Shown here: piece by piece, positions 1 to 8,322 of the stretch
How positions within the stretch are numbered: position 1 is the stretch's first letter
How the letters are laid out: each line of letters starts with the position of its first letter
NCBI RefSeq assembly: GCF_004919045.1
Contig: NZ_SWDW01000007.1
Location: 124,001-188,000 of the forward strand
DNA from: Sinomonas albida
GTDB taxonomy: Bacteria; Actinomycetota; Actinomycetes; Actinomycetales; Micrococcaceae
Reading direction: 5' to 3'
DNA: 64,000 nucleotides
Notes under the pieces: generated by a model
Database searches by the model: none
Seen by the model: only the letters and a program-made list of their open reading frames with translations
Told to the model about the DNA's origin: nothing
Program-made: the position numbers and the translations under genes

Positions 1-51
1 ATTTCGCGGGACCTCGGCTGGGCGCCTGCGACGCGAGCCTGAACTGGCCGC

Positions 52-657
52 TCAGGGGCGGCCATCGATGGCCGTGGTCTGGTTCGTGGTGTGCTGCAGG
101 ACGAACGCCTCGATGAGCATCTCGAACGACGCGCGTACGGCCGGGCGGTCGCCGGTCACGACGTAGTCGTACATGATGCCGGTCGCCGCGGCCACGTACG
201 TGCGGCCGCGCACCGTGGCCTCGTCGGCGGGGATGCCCTGGGTCTCGAGCCAGCCGGCGAGGAAGCGGCACCACATGAGGTAGCCGGCAGCGGAGTTTCC
301 GCGCGGCCGCTCGGCGACGACGTCCTGGACGGCGGCCTCGAACTCGAGGCGCTGGAGATGGCGGCCGCGGCTCTCGAGCGAACGGTCGAAGACGGCGCGG
401 GCCCAGAGGACGATCTCGTCCAGCGACATGCTCGTGGTGCCCGGGTGCTGGTCATCGAACCGGGACTCGATGCCTCGGATGATCTCGGACACGAGCTGTT
501 CGCGGTTGCCGAAGTGGTAGACGAGGACGTAGCTGCTGATGCCGAGTCCGTCTGCCAGGCTGCGGAACGTCAAGTCCGCAAGCGTCTTGTCCAGCAGGAA
601 TTCCAGAATCTGCTCGAGCAGCTCCGTTTTTCGCTCTGGCCGTGGCGGTCTTGCCAT
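52..657 (-). CDS. TetR/AcrR family transcriptional regulator
   Basis: DNA-binding repressor of about 201 aa. Residues 10-55 form the TetR helix-turn-helix (TFRSLADGLGISSYVLVYHF, with the usual YHFGNREQL continuation); the rest is a helical ligand-binding domain of normal length. A GAGGAT Shine-Dalgarno about 7 nt before the ATG supports the start. It lies 91 bp downstream of the amino-acid permease on the same strand and could be cotranscribed with it and regulate it, or act on an upstream gene outside the window. The ligand cannot be read from the sequence. Family call is firm; target is inference. Confidence 0.88.
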   Translation of the reverse strand: MARPPRPERKTELLEQILEFLLDKTLADLTFRSLADGLGISSYVLVYHFGNREQLVSEIIRGIESRFDDQHPGTTSMSLDEIVLWARAVFDRSLESRGRHLQRLEFEAAVQDVVAERPRGNSAAGYLMWCRFLAGWLETQGIPADEATVRGRTYVAAATGIMYDYVVTGDRPAVRASFEMLIEAFVLQHTTNQTTAIDGRP

Positions 658-748
658 AACCCAATCCTCGTCCCGACCGTCACGTGCGTGATCGGATCTG
701 ATGTGTAGTGCCTCACTCCCCCATCGGGCATCCTACAGCGCGGGGTCG

Positions 749-2284
749 TCATTCTTGGACGCTGGCGCTATCCAATGCCTCGTGGTCGGGCGTCACGGCC
801 GATCGGGCCGCGGCGAACCGCTCGTTGAGCCGCGAATGGCCGCGGCCGTACGCGAAATAGATGGTCAGTCCGATGGCAAGCCACACGACGAAATAAATCC
901 ACGTTTCAATGGCAAGATTTGCCATGAGGTAGAGGCAGAGGAGCGCGGAGACGATCGGGAGCACCTTGCCGAACGGCACGCGGAAGGACGGCTTGAGGTC
1001 CGGGCGGCGCCGGCGCAGCACGATGATCCCGAGGCTCACCACGACGAACGCGGACAGCGTCCCGATGTTGATCATCTCCTCGAGCACGTCCACCTGCGTG
1101 AGGCCGGCAACGAGCGCCACGAGCGCGCCGCAGAGGATCTGGAGGCGGGCGGGCGTGGACCGCTTCTCCGACGTCACCGACAGCGCGCGCGGGAGGAGGC
1201 CGTCGCGGCTCATCGCGAGGACCACACGAGCCAGGCCCATGAGGAGCACCATGATCACGGTGGTGAGGCCCACGAGCGAGCCGAACGCGATGACCTTCGC
1301 CGCGTCCGTGTTGCCCACGGCCTCGAACGCCGTGGTGAGCGTGGGCTGGTCCGCCGCGGCGAGGGTCGTGTAGGGGACCATGCCCGTGAGCGCGAGCGAG
1401 ACGAGGATGTAGAGGAGGGTCACCGCTCCGAGCCCGGCGAAGATGCCGCGCGGGAGGGTCTTCTGCGGATCCCTGACCTCCTCGGCGCTCGTGGCGACGA
1501 CGTCGAAGCCGATGAACGCAAAGAACACGAGCGCCGCGCCGGCGAACACGCCGAACAGTCCGTACTGGGCCGGGGCCTCACCGGAGGCGAACGCGACGAG
1601 CGACTGCTTGAGGACGGCCGTCCCGTCCGTGCCGTGAGCCGGGACCGCCTCCGGGACGAACGGGGCGTAGTTCTGCGCCTTCACGTACATGAAGCCGACC
1701 ACGATCACGAACAGGACCACCGCGATCTTGATGATCGTGAAGAAGTTGCCCACGCGGGCCGAGAGCTTCGTGCCGAGGACCAGCAGGACCGTGAAGATCG
1801 AGACGATGAGGAACGGGCCCCACACGAGCTCGACCGGCCCGACCTGGACGCTCGCGGGAACGTTCAGGCCCACGAGCGAGAACACCTTGCTGAGGTAGAG
1901 GCCCCAGTACTTCGCGACGACGGCGCCGGCGGTGAACAGCTCGAGGATGAGGTTCCAGCCGATGATCCAGGCGAGCAGCTCGCCCATGGTCGCGTACGTG
2001 AAGACGTACGCGGACCCCGCGACCGGGATCGCCGTGGCGAATTCGGCGTAGCACATGATCGCGAGCGCACACGCGACGGCCGCGATCGCGAAGGAGACCG
2101 TGACGGCCGGTCCGGAGAAGTTCGCGGCGGCCTTGGCGCCGACGGAGAAGATCCCGGCGCCCACCGCCACCGCGATGCCCATGATCATGAGGTCCCACGT
2201 GCTGAGCGTGCGCTTGAGGCGCCTGCCCGGTTCGTCGGAGTCGGCGAGCGTCTGCTCGATGGGCTTGGTGCGGAGGATCTGCAT
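749..2284 (-). CDS. APC-superfamily amino-acid permease (cationic amino-acid transporter type)
   Basis: Inner-membrane amino-acid transporter of about 511 aa with roughly 12 hydrophobic segments. The first helix carries the APC motif GIAVAVGAGIFSVG; later come FIGFDVVATSAEEVRDPQKT, the CAT/YfnA hallmark after helix 5-6, and ARVVLAMSRDGLLP. The start chosen is the ATG at 2284, preceded by AGGAAG at 4 nt; an in-frame GTG at 2305 would add seven residues but has no ribosome site. The TetR gene follows on the same strand. Substrate is not determinable; cationic or small neutral amino acids are typical of the subfamily. Confidence 0.9.
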   Translation of the reverse strand: MQILRTKPIEQTLADSDEPGRRLKRTLSTWDLMIMGIAVAVGAGIFSVGAKAAANFSGPAVTVSFAIAAVACALAIMCYAEFATAIPVAGSAYVFTYATMGELLAWIIGWNLILELFTAGAVVAKYWGLYLSKVFSLVGLNVPASVQVGPVELVWGPFLIVSIFTVLLVLGTKLSARVGNFFTIIKIAVVLFVIVVGFMYVKAQNYAPFVPEAVPAHGTDGTAVLKQSLVAFASGEAPAQYGLFGVFAGAALVFFAFIGFDVVATSAEEVRDPQKTLPRGIFAGLGAVTLLYILVSLALTGMVPYTTLAAADQPTLTTAFEAVGNTDAAKVIAFGSLVGLTTVIMVLLMGLARVVLAMSRDGLLPRALSVTSEKRSTPARLQILCGALVALVAGLTQVDVLEEMINIGTLSAFVVVSLGIIVLRRRRPDLKPSFRVPFGKVLPIVSALLCLYLMANLAIETWIYFVVWLAIGLTIYFAYGRGHSRLNERFAAARSAVTPDHEALDSASVQE

Positions 2285-2403
2285 GGGACTTCCTGGAGGG
2301 CTCACGGGCGGCCTTGGGGCAAAAACAACCTGTTAACCCTAGGTGTCTGCTCCGAGGGAGCTTCAAGTTGTCTCAGAATCCGGACCGTGGCCCGCAGCAC
2401 CGG

Positions 2404-4032
2404 TCAGAAGGTCGCGGTGTTCGAGACCGCGGTGCCCGCCTGGTCGAGCACGGCGGTCCCGGTGACGTCGGGCTGCGTGAGAGGCGCCCAGGTGAGGTCC
2501 AAGGGAGGAATCTGACCGCCGCTCACGAATGGCGTGGTGCACGTCATCGTGGCCTGCCCGACGAGCGGCGGCGCGGGGACGCAGTTCCACGACGTTGACC
2601 ACGCGGGCTGCGCGGGCGCCGCGTAGTGGAGGGTCACGACCACGTTCGTGGGCTGCGACGGGCCCCGAGCCGGCACGGCCGAGCTCAGGATCTCATCCAT
2701 GCCCGGCGACGTGTTGTGCGTGACCCTGAGCGTGTAGGGCACCGAGGTCGGCGTGGGAGTGGGCGTCGGGATGGACGTCGGGGCGGGGCTCGGCGTCGGG
2801 GCGGGGCTCGGCGGCGGCGCGGTCGCCGACCGAGTCACGGGCGGTGCCGGCGCGGGCGCGGGACGCACGGGCACCGGGACGGAGACGGGTGCCTGCGGCA
2901 CGGTCACCGGGGCAGGGGCCACATACACGGGCGCCGCAGGCTCGGGAGCGGGCTCCTCGGCTGGTGTGGTCGGAGGGAGCGACGCAGGGGCTGCGCTGCC
3001 CGCCGAGCCCGAGCCGAGTCCCGCTCCGCCTGCCTGGGCGGAGACGCTCGGGGAGGGCGACGGCGCGGGGCGCGCCGTCGTCCCGGGCTGCCCGAGCGAG
3101 GTGACCGCGATGGTGCCCGCCACGGCAAGCGCAATGACAAGCCCGCCTACCACGGCGTTGCCCGTCCCGACCTTCTCGAACGCCTGCTTCAGCCACGCCA
3201 CGCCGCCCACCAGGAACCCGCCGGCCACGATTTTGCCCGCCGCGGGCGCCGCGAACGGGAGCGCGGTGACGAGCGGGAAGACGATGCCGCGCATGCCGTG
3301 CCCCACGTCCTCGAGCTGGAGGAGCGCGGCGGTGCAGCGCGGGCAGTCCGAGAGGTGTTCGCGCACCTTCTTGGCGTTGCGCGCGCTCAGCCCGTTGCGG
3401 GCGTAGGCGCCGAGCTTGTCGGCGAACGGCGCGCAGTCCTCCTCGACGGCCGTCACGGAGACGTGCGCCTGGAGGTAGGCCTGGCGCAGTCCCTCGCGCG
3501 CGCGGAGGGCCAGGGCCGAGACCGCGTTCGGCGAGAGGCCGAGGAGCGGGGCGACGGCAGCCGGCTGCATGCCGTCCACCTCGGTGTACCAGAGCACGGC
3601 CTGCCACCGCTCGGGAAGGGTCCGGAACGCCTGCGCCACGGTGTCGGACTCGAAGCCGGCCATGACCGGGTCGTCGTAGGGCTGCTCGCCCTCGTACCGC
3701 TCCATCTCGTCGCTCAGCGTCTGGCGGCTGGCCTTGATGTTTCCGCGCGCCGCAAGGCGGGAAATCGACGTGAAGAGGTAGGCACGGAAGAAGGCATCTG
3801 GCCCGGAACCGCTCTGGAGGGCAGTGAGGACGTTGGCAAAGCCCTCGGACGCGAGGTCCTCAGCGTCGCTGGCATTACGCGCATATCGGCGCGCGAGACC
3901 GACGGCGGCACTGTGATGCCGTTCGAAGAGCTCCGCGTACGCATCGTTGTCCCCAGCACGCACTTCAGCGATCAGCTGGGCGTCACTGGGGGGTGCTGGC
4001 GCGGTGCTCACGGCGTCGGCACTCGCGGTCAT
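2404..4032 (-). CDS. ECF sigma factor fused to anti-sigma zinc finger, TM helix and extracytoplasmic domain
   Basis: A 542-aa fusion. Residues 20-90 are a sigma-70 region 2 (ELFERHHSAAVGLARRYA; DAEDLASEGFANVLTAL). Residues 137-190 are region 4 with the helix-turn-helix PLLGLSPNAVSALALRAREG. Residues 200-235 look like a ZAS anti-sigma zinc finger with H226-x3-C230-x2-C233. A membrane helix follows at about 292-313. Then comes a roughly 110-residue Pro/Ala/Thr-rich stalk and a 105-residue C-terminal domain with two cysteines (SWNC, MTC). Family knowledge: actinobacterial ECF groups with fused anti-sigma domains exist. Inference: a membrane-tethered sigma released by an external signal or by proteolysis. 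The start has GGAAGGA 5 nt upstream. A divergent unknown gene shares its upstream region. Confidence 0.85.
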   Translation of the reverse strand: MTASADAVSTAPAPPSDAQLIAEVRAGDNDAYAELFERHHSAAVGLARRYARNASDAEDLASEGFANVLTALQSGSGPDAFFRAYLFTSISRLAARGNIKASRQTLSDEMERYEGEQPYDDPVMAGFESDTVAQAFRTLPERWQAVLWYTEVDGMQPAAVAPLLGLSPNAVSALALRAREGLRQAYLQAHVSVTAVEEDCAPFADKLGAYARNGLSARNAKKVREHLSDCPRCTAALLQLEDVGHGMRGIVFPLVTALPFAAPAAGKIVAGGFLVGGVAWLKQAFEKVGTGNAVVGGLVIALAVAGTIAVTSLGQPGTTARPAPSPSPSVSAQAGGAGLGSGSAGSAAPASLPPTTPAEEPAPEPAAPVYVAPAPVTVPQAPVSVPVPVRPAPAPAPPVTRSATAPPPSPAPTPSPAPTSIPTPTPTPTSVPYTLRVTHNTSPGMDEILSSAVPARGPSQPTNVVVTLHYAAPAQPAWSTSWNCVPAPPLVGQATMTCTTPFVSGGQIPPLDLTWAPLTQPDVTGTAVLDQAGTAVSNTATF

Positions 4033-4175
4033 GAAGGTCCTTCCGGCTCTCGACGTTCAGTCTTCGTTGAGAGTCCCCTGGGGTCGATTCTATGACGCGA
4101 TTCCAGAACAAAAAGTTGCCTCAAGCGCGCCAACATTTGGCGTCATGGGTCCAGTGGCCCCGCCTCTTTAAGCGT

Positions 4176-4952
4176 ATGACCCACCTTGTGAGCCCGGGGA
4201 GCTGGCGTACCGGGAGCCGGCGCACGGGGCGCGACCAGCTGCTCGTAGCCTGGCGGCGCGACACCCTCCGCCATTCGTGGCGTGTGGCCTCGGACTGGTT
4301 CTGCCCAGAGGTCCTCGACCTCGTCAGAGGCGCCTCGCGCTCGCAGCCCACCGCGCGCCTCGAGCCAGGCGTCCGCGCGCTTGGGCGCGCCCGCGCGGCG
4401 CAGGGCGTGGGCGCGGCGGAGGCGGTCACGGACCTCTTCGCGTTCTTCGGCGCGCTTGGCCTCCCGGCGCCGGCCCAGCTCGTGGCGGCGTTCGTTGAGA
4501 CCTGGGCCGAGTTCGCCGAAGGTTGCGAGCCCGGCATCTCCTGCGTTGACCCGGGCACCGGGCTCTCGACGTGGGCCCACTTCCGCGCCCGCATCTACGA
4601 GCTCTACGCGGAGGACGACGCCGCAGCGGCCACCGCGCGGATCGTCGCGATGGTGCGGCTCCCCGCGGGGACGGCCAGCGTGAACTCGCTCCCGTGGAAC
4701 GTCCAGGCTCTGGTGGGCCAGGAGGTCCTCGACGCGTTCGAGGGATCCCCTGCCGTGCTCAGCCATACTGGCGCGACCATCGCCGCGCTCGTCCCGCGGG
4801 TCCATGGCACGTTCTCCCGGCTGCAGGACGCCGCGACGCGGCTCGACCGGGTCCTCGGTGCCGAGTCGGGACGCGGCTGCCGGCTCGACGTCGAGCCTCT
4901 CCCCCGCGCGTCGGACGGGATCTCACGGCTGCTCGACAGCCTGCGGCGCTGA
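4176..4952 (+). CDS. Unknown protein with a possible degenerate GGDEF-like core
   Basis: About 258 aa, soluble, no signal peptide. The central segment DPGTGLSTWAHFRARIYELY resembles the start of GGDEF domains (DPLTGL-N-R), but no GGDEF or RxxD site follows, so diguanylate cyclase activity is not expected. The ATG at 4176 is the most plausible start (HLVSPGSW follows); an upstream ATG at 4092 gives an uncharacteristic basic extension. It is transcribed divergently from the sigma/anti-sigma fusion and so may be its target or partner. Its last codons (LDSLRR and stop) are repeated downstream in another frame. Product unrecognised; the GGDEF resemblance is weak inference. Confidence 0.6.
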   Translation: MTHLVSPGSWRTGSRRTGRDQLLVAWRRDTLRHSWRVASDWFCPEVLDLVRGASRSQPTARLEPGVRALGRARAAQGVGAAEAVTDLFAFFGALGLPAPAQLVAAFVETWAEFAEGCEPGISCVDPGTGLSTWAHFRARIYELYAEDDAAAATARIVAMVRLPAGTASVNSLPWNVQALVGQEVLDAFEGSPAVLSHTGATIAALVPRVHGTFSRLQDAATRLDRVLGAESGRGCRLDVEPLPRASDGISRLLDSLRR

Positions 4953-4989
4953 GTCCTCAGGGCAGCCGCTCGACAGCCTGCGCCGCTGA
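4931..4989 (+). repeat. Tandem duplication of terminal codons plus stop
   Basis: A 22-bp segment covering the last codons and TGA of the preceding gene (4931-4952) recurs at 4968-4989 with one mismatch. The period is 37 bp, which is not a multiple of three, so the copy encodes LDSLRR and stop in the +1 frame. Between the copies lies GTCCTCAGGGCAGCC. Confidence 0.85.
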
Positions 4990-5018
4990 CTAGTCGGTAC
5001 TACCTTCGGCGTCGGCCC

Positions 5019-6452
5019 TCAGCACTGGTGCTTGCGCGAGATGCGCACCATGTCCTCGCGCGGAACCACCTTGACGCGCTCACGCTGCACCGTGGTGCCC
5101 TTCTCGGCGGACTCTGCCGTGAACTTCTCCCCGAGCGCCTTCTCGTGCGCGTCGAGCTCGTTCCAGCCGGCCCACGTGGTGAACTCGATGCCGCGCTCCT
5201 GAAGGAGGGCGATGATGGCGTGCTCGTCCGGGTTCTCGGCGACCGGGAGGGAGTCGCGGTCCTCGAGCAGGCAGCCGATGGTCTCGAGCGCGTCGCCCTT
5301 CGTGTGACCGATGAGGCCCACGGGGCCGCGCTTGATCCAGCCGGTCGTGTAGACGCCCGGCACCGGGTTGCCGTCCTCGTCCAGGACCCGCCCGCCGTCG
5401 TTCGGGATGACGCCTCGGCGCGCGTCATATTCGAGCTCGGCGAGCTCGGAGCCGTGGTAGCCGATCGCCCGGTAGACGGCCTGGACGGGGTAGTCCTCGA
5501 ACTCGCCCGTGCCCCGCACGTTCCCGGTGCCGTCGAGCTCCATGCGCTCGAAGCGGATGCCCGCGACCTTGCCCGGGGTCTCGGGCGAGTCATAGATCTC
5601 GACCGGGCTGTGCAGGAAGTGCAGGTGGAGGCGGCGGGACGCTCCCGTGTCCTGATCCTCCGCGATCCAGTTGGCGAGGGTGTTGACCATCGTCTTGACC
5701 TGGTTGTTCGTGCGGATCGCCTCGTCGGAGGCGTCGTCGAACTCGAAGTCCTCCGGGTACAGCACGATGTCGACGTCCCGCGAGTGGGAGAGCTCGCGGA
5801 GCTCGAGCGGAGTGAACTTGACCTGGGCGGGGCCGCGGCGGCCGAACACGTGCACGTCCGTCACGGGGCTCTGCTTGAGCACCTGGTACACGTTGTCCGG
5901 GATCTCGGTGACGAGCAGCTCGTCGGCGTGCTTCGAGAGCATGCGCGCCACGTCGAGGGCCACGTTGCCGTTGCCGATCACCGCGACCTCCCGCGCGTCG
6001 AGCGGCCAGTCGCGGGGAACGTCCGGGTGGCCGTCGTACCAGGAGACGAAGTCGGCGCCGCCGAACGACCCTTCGAGATCGGCCCCGGGGATGTCGAGCT
6101 GGGCGTCCTTGATCGCGCCCGTGGCGAAGATCACGGCATCGTAGAAATGACGGAAGTCGCTCAGCGTCACGTCGCGCCCGTACGTCACGTTGCCGATGAA
6201 TCTGATGTCGCCGCGGTCCAGGACCTTGTGCAGCGCATTGACGATGCCCTTGATGCGCGGGTGGTCCGGGGCCACGCCGTAGCGGATGAGCCCGTACGGA
6301 GCCGGGTACTGGTCGAAGAGGTCGATGCTTACCTCGAGCCGGGCGTCCTTGACCTCGTTCGACTTGGTCAGGATGTCTGCCGCGTACACCCCAGCGGGCC
6401 CGGCGCCGATGATGGCGACGCGCAGCGGTCGTGCGGCAGAGGGGTTGGTCAC
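5019..6452 (-). CDS. fprA: Ferredoxin/adrenodoxin-type NADP+ reductase (FprA family), copy 1
   Basis: FAD enzyme of 477 aa that passes electrons between NADPH and ferredoxin. The FAD-binding motif GAGPAG is at residues 16-21 and the NADP-binding motif GNGNVALDVAR at 160-170; the C-terminal VYTTGWIKRGPVGLIGHTKG segment, typical of this family, contacts FAD and NADP. Length matches mycobacterial FprA (about 455 aa) plus a short tail. The start is GTG at 6452 with GGAAGGA 6 nt upstream; the frame stays open further upstream, but that sequence is antisense to the FetB gene and is not part of it. A close paralogue lies at 13737-15224 in the sulfur cluster. This copy has no linked partner gene. Confidence 0.92.
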   Translation of the reverse strand: MTNPSAARPLRVAIIGAGPAGVYAADILTKSNEVKDARLEVSIDLFDQYPAPYGLIRYGVAPDHPRIKGIVNALHKVLDRGDIRFIGNVTYGRDVTLSDFRHFYDAVIFATGAIKDAQLDIPGADLEGSFGGADFVSWYDGHPDVPRDWPLDAREVAVIGNGNVALDVARMLSKHADELLVTEIPDNVYQVLKQSPVTDVHVFGRRGPAQVKFTPLELRELSHSRDVDIVLYPEDFEFDDASDEAIRTNNQVKTMVNTLANWIAEDQDTGASRRLHLHFLHSPVEIYDSPETPGKVAGIRFERMELDGTGNVRGTGEFEDYPVQAVYRAIGYHGSELAELEYDARRGVIPNDGGRVLDEDGNPVPGVYTTGWIKRGPVGLIGHTKGDALETIGCLLEDRDSLPVAENPDEHAIIALLQERGIEFTTWAGWNELDAHEKALGEKFTAESAEKGTTVQRERVKVVPREDMVRISRKHQC

Positions 6453-6513
6453 GAGGAGTCCTTCCGGCGGCGGGCGCGCGTGGTAGGGCGCGCAGCCTCC
6501 TATTGTAGTTCGG

Positions 6514-7257
6514 GTGCAGAGTACGACGCTTCTCGGACTGGGCCCCGGCGTCGTCGTCGCGGTGGTCATTTTCACCGTCCTCTCCGCCGCGGTGCACCAT
6601 TGGGCGCTCGACGGCGGGGGGCTCGCCCCGATCACGGCGAGCGTCCGCGCCGTCGTCCAGCTCGCCGTCGTCGCCCTCCTCGTCTCCCAGCTCGGGCAGG
6701 ATCCGTGGCTCGCCCTCCTGTTCGCGCTCGTGATGTACGCGGTCGCCGTCCTGACCTCGGGGCGGCGCGTCGATCCCCGCCGCTGGTGGTGGGCCGCCGT
6801 GCCGATCGGCGCGGCGGTGCTTCCGGCCGTGGTCATCCTCCTCGCCACGGGGGTCCTGCCGTTCGACGGCCTCGCCCTCATCGCCCTCATCGGCCAGCAG
6901 GTGGGCGGCGCGATGACGACGACGAGCCTCGCCGGGCGCCGCGTCCTCGCCGAGCTGTCGGTGCGGCGCGGCGAAGTCGAGGCCGCCGTGGCCCTTGGCT
7001 TCGAATGGCGGGCCGCGCGCCTGCTCGTGGCCCGCCACACCGCGCGCGAGGCCCTGATCCCTGCGCTGGATCAGGCCAGGACCGTCGGGACGGTAGTCCT
7101 GCCCGGCGCGTTCGTGGGCATGGTCCTCGGGGGTGCGAGCCCGGTCGACGCAGCGATCGTGCAGCTCGTGGTGCTCGTCTCCCTCGTGGCCGTCGGCGCC
7201 ATCGCGGCCGCAGTCGCACTCGAGCTCTGCGCAAAGGGCCTGTGGAGGAATACCTGA
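6514..7257 (+). CDS. FetB-type (UPF0014) ABC transporter permease
   Basis: Membrane protein of 247 aa with about seven hydrophobic segments. It shows the FetB family signatures SVRAVVQLAVVALLV (about 42-57) and QARTVGTVVLPGAFVGMVLGG (about 187-207), and GQQVGGAMTTTSLAGRRVLAEL between them. E. coli FetAB exports iron; here no ATPase gene (FetA) is adjacent, so the partner must be elsewhere. The start is GTG at 6514. The hexamer TATTGT lies 7 nt before it, which would give a leaderless transcript. It is divergent from fprA copy 1. Confidence 0.82.
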   Translation: MQSTTLLGLGPGVVVAVVIFTVLSAAVHHWALDGGGLAPITASVRAVVQLAVVALLVSQLGQDPWLALLFALVMYAVAVLTSGRRVDPRRWWWAAVPIGAAVLPAVVILLATGVLPFDGLALIALIGQQVGGAMTTTSLAGRRVLAELSVRRGEVEAAVALGFEWRAARLLVARHTAREALIPALDQARTVGTVVLPGAFVGMVLGGASPVDAAIVQLVVLVSLVAVGAIAAAVALELCAKGLWRNT

Positions 7258-7281
7258 CAGGACCAACACCGTTGTACGGTC

Positions 7282-8322
7282 GTGACCGTGACGCCAGATG
7301 CCCAGCCCGCCCAGCCACAGGATCCTCAGGCGAAGGACGCGGTTCACGTGCCTGACAGCGCGCCCGCGGCGACGCGCACCACCGCCGGTCTCTTCTTCGG
7401 GCTCGCCGCCTACGGGCTCTGGGGCCTTCTCCCGCTCTACTTCGTGACGCTCACGCCCGCCGGGCCGGTGGAGATCGTGTCCGACCGCGTCGTGTTCTCC
7501 CTCGTGGTCTGCCTCGTGCTCATCGCGGTGACCCGCTCGTGGGGCTCCCTCGCCGCCGTCTTCCGTTCCCGCCGCTCCCTCGGCATCCTCACCCTCGCCG
7601 CGGTGCTCATCGCGGCAAACTGGCTCACGTACACGTACGGGGTGCTGAGCGGCCAGGCGATCGAGGCCGCCCTCGGCTACTTCATCAATCCGCTGGTGAG
7701 CGTTCTGCTCGGCGTCCTCCTGCTCAAGGAGCGGCTCCGCCCGCTCCAGTGGGCCGCCGTGGGAATCGGCTTCGTCGCGGTCCTCGTACTCGCGGTCGCG
7801 TACGGACGCATGCCGTGGATTGCCCTCATCCTTGCGTTCAGCTTCGGGTTCTACGGGCTCGTGAAGAACCGCGTCGGCGCCACGGTGGACGCCGTCACGA
7901 GCCTCACGATGGAGACGGTGGTGCTCTCGCCGCTCGCCGTCGCCGCGATGATCTGGCTCGGTGTGGCTGGCTCACTCACGCTCACGGGGAACGGCGCAGG
8001 ACACTTCTGGCTGCTCGCGGCGAGCGGCATCGTCACCGCCACGCCGCTCCTCTTCTTCGGCGCCTCGGCCCGGCGACTGCCCATGACCACGATCGGTCTC
8101 CTCCAGTACGTGGCCCCGCTCCTGCAGTTCATCATCGCGACGACCGTGCTCGGCGAGCACATGGGGCCGGAGCGCTGGGCTGGATTCGGCATCGTGTGGC
8201 TCGCGCTCGCGGTGCTCACGGCAGACATGCTGCTGGCTTCGCAGCGCAGGCGTCGGGCCCTGCGGGCGGCGCGGGTTCGCGCGGCCCGGGCTCGGGGGCC
8301 ACAGGTCGGCTCGGCCGGCTAG
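7282..8322 (+). CDS. rarD: EamA/RarD family transporter
   Basis: Ten-helix EamA drug/metabolite-type permease of 346 aa. Residues 35-340 contain two EamA repeats: GLFFGLAAYGLWGLLPLYF opens the first, and NWLTYTYGVLSGQAIEAALG plus YFINPLVSVLLGVLLLKERL are characteristic of RarD. The N-terminal 30 residues are polar and Ala/Pro/Gln-rich, and the last 25 are basic. Start GTG at 7282; a second in-frame GTG at 7288 sits 7 nt after TACGGT and is an equally good leaderless start. Its stop shares the palindrome CTAG with the convergent universal stress gene. Substrate unknown. Confidence 0.88.
   Translation: MTVTPDAQPAQPQDPQAKDAVHVPDSAPAATRTTAGLFFGLAAYGLWGLLPLYFVTLTPAGPVEIVSDRVVFSLVVCLVLIAVTRSWGSLAAVFRSRRSLGILTLAAVLIAANWLTYTYGVLSGQAIEAALGYFINPLVSVLLGVLLLKERLRPLQWAAVGIGFVAVLVLAVAYGRMPWIALILAFSFGFYGLVKNRVGATVDAVTSLTMETVVLSPLAVAAMIWLGVAGSLTLTGNGAGHFWLLAASGIVTATPLLFFGASARRLPMTTIGLLQYVAPLLQFIIATTVLGEHMGPERWAGFGIVWLALAVLTADMLLASQRRRRALRAARVRAARARGPQVGSAG

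Noticed and set aside
2404-4095. Long plus-strand open frames opposite the ECF fusion and similar antisense frames elsewhere
   Set aside because: Arg/Gly/Ala/His-rich composition and mirror-frame position are typical of high-GC shadow frames; no family motif was recognised.
6453-7040. Continuation of the fprA copy 1 frame to a start near 7040
   Set aside because: That stretch is antisense to the well-supported FetB-like gene, has a biased Arg/Thr/Ala composition, and the GTG at 6452 has a proper ribosome site.
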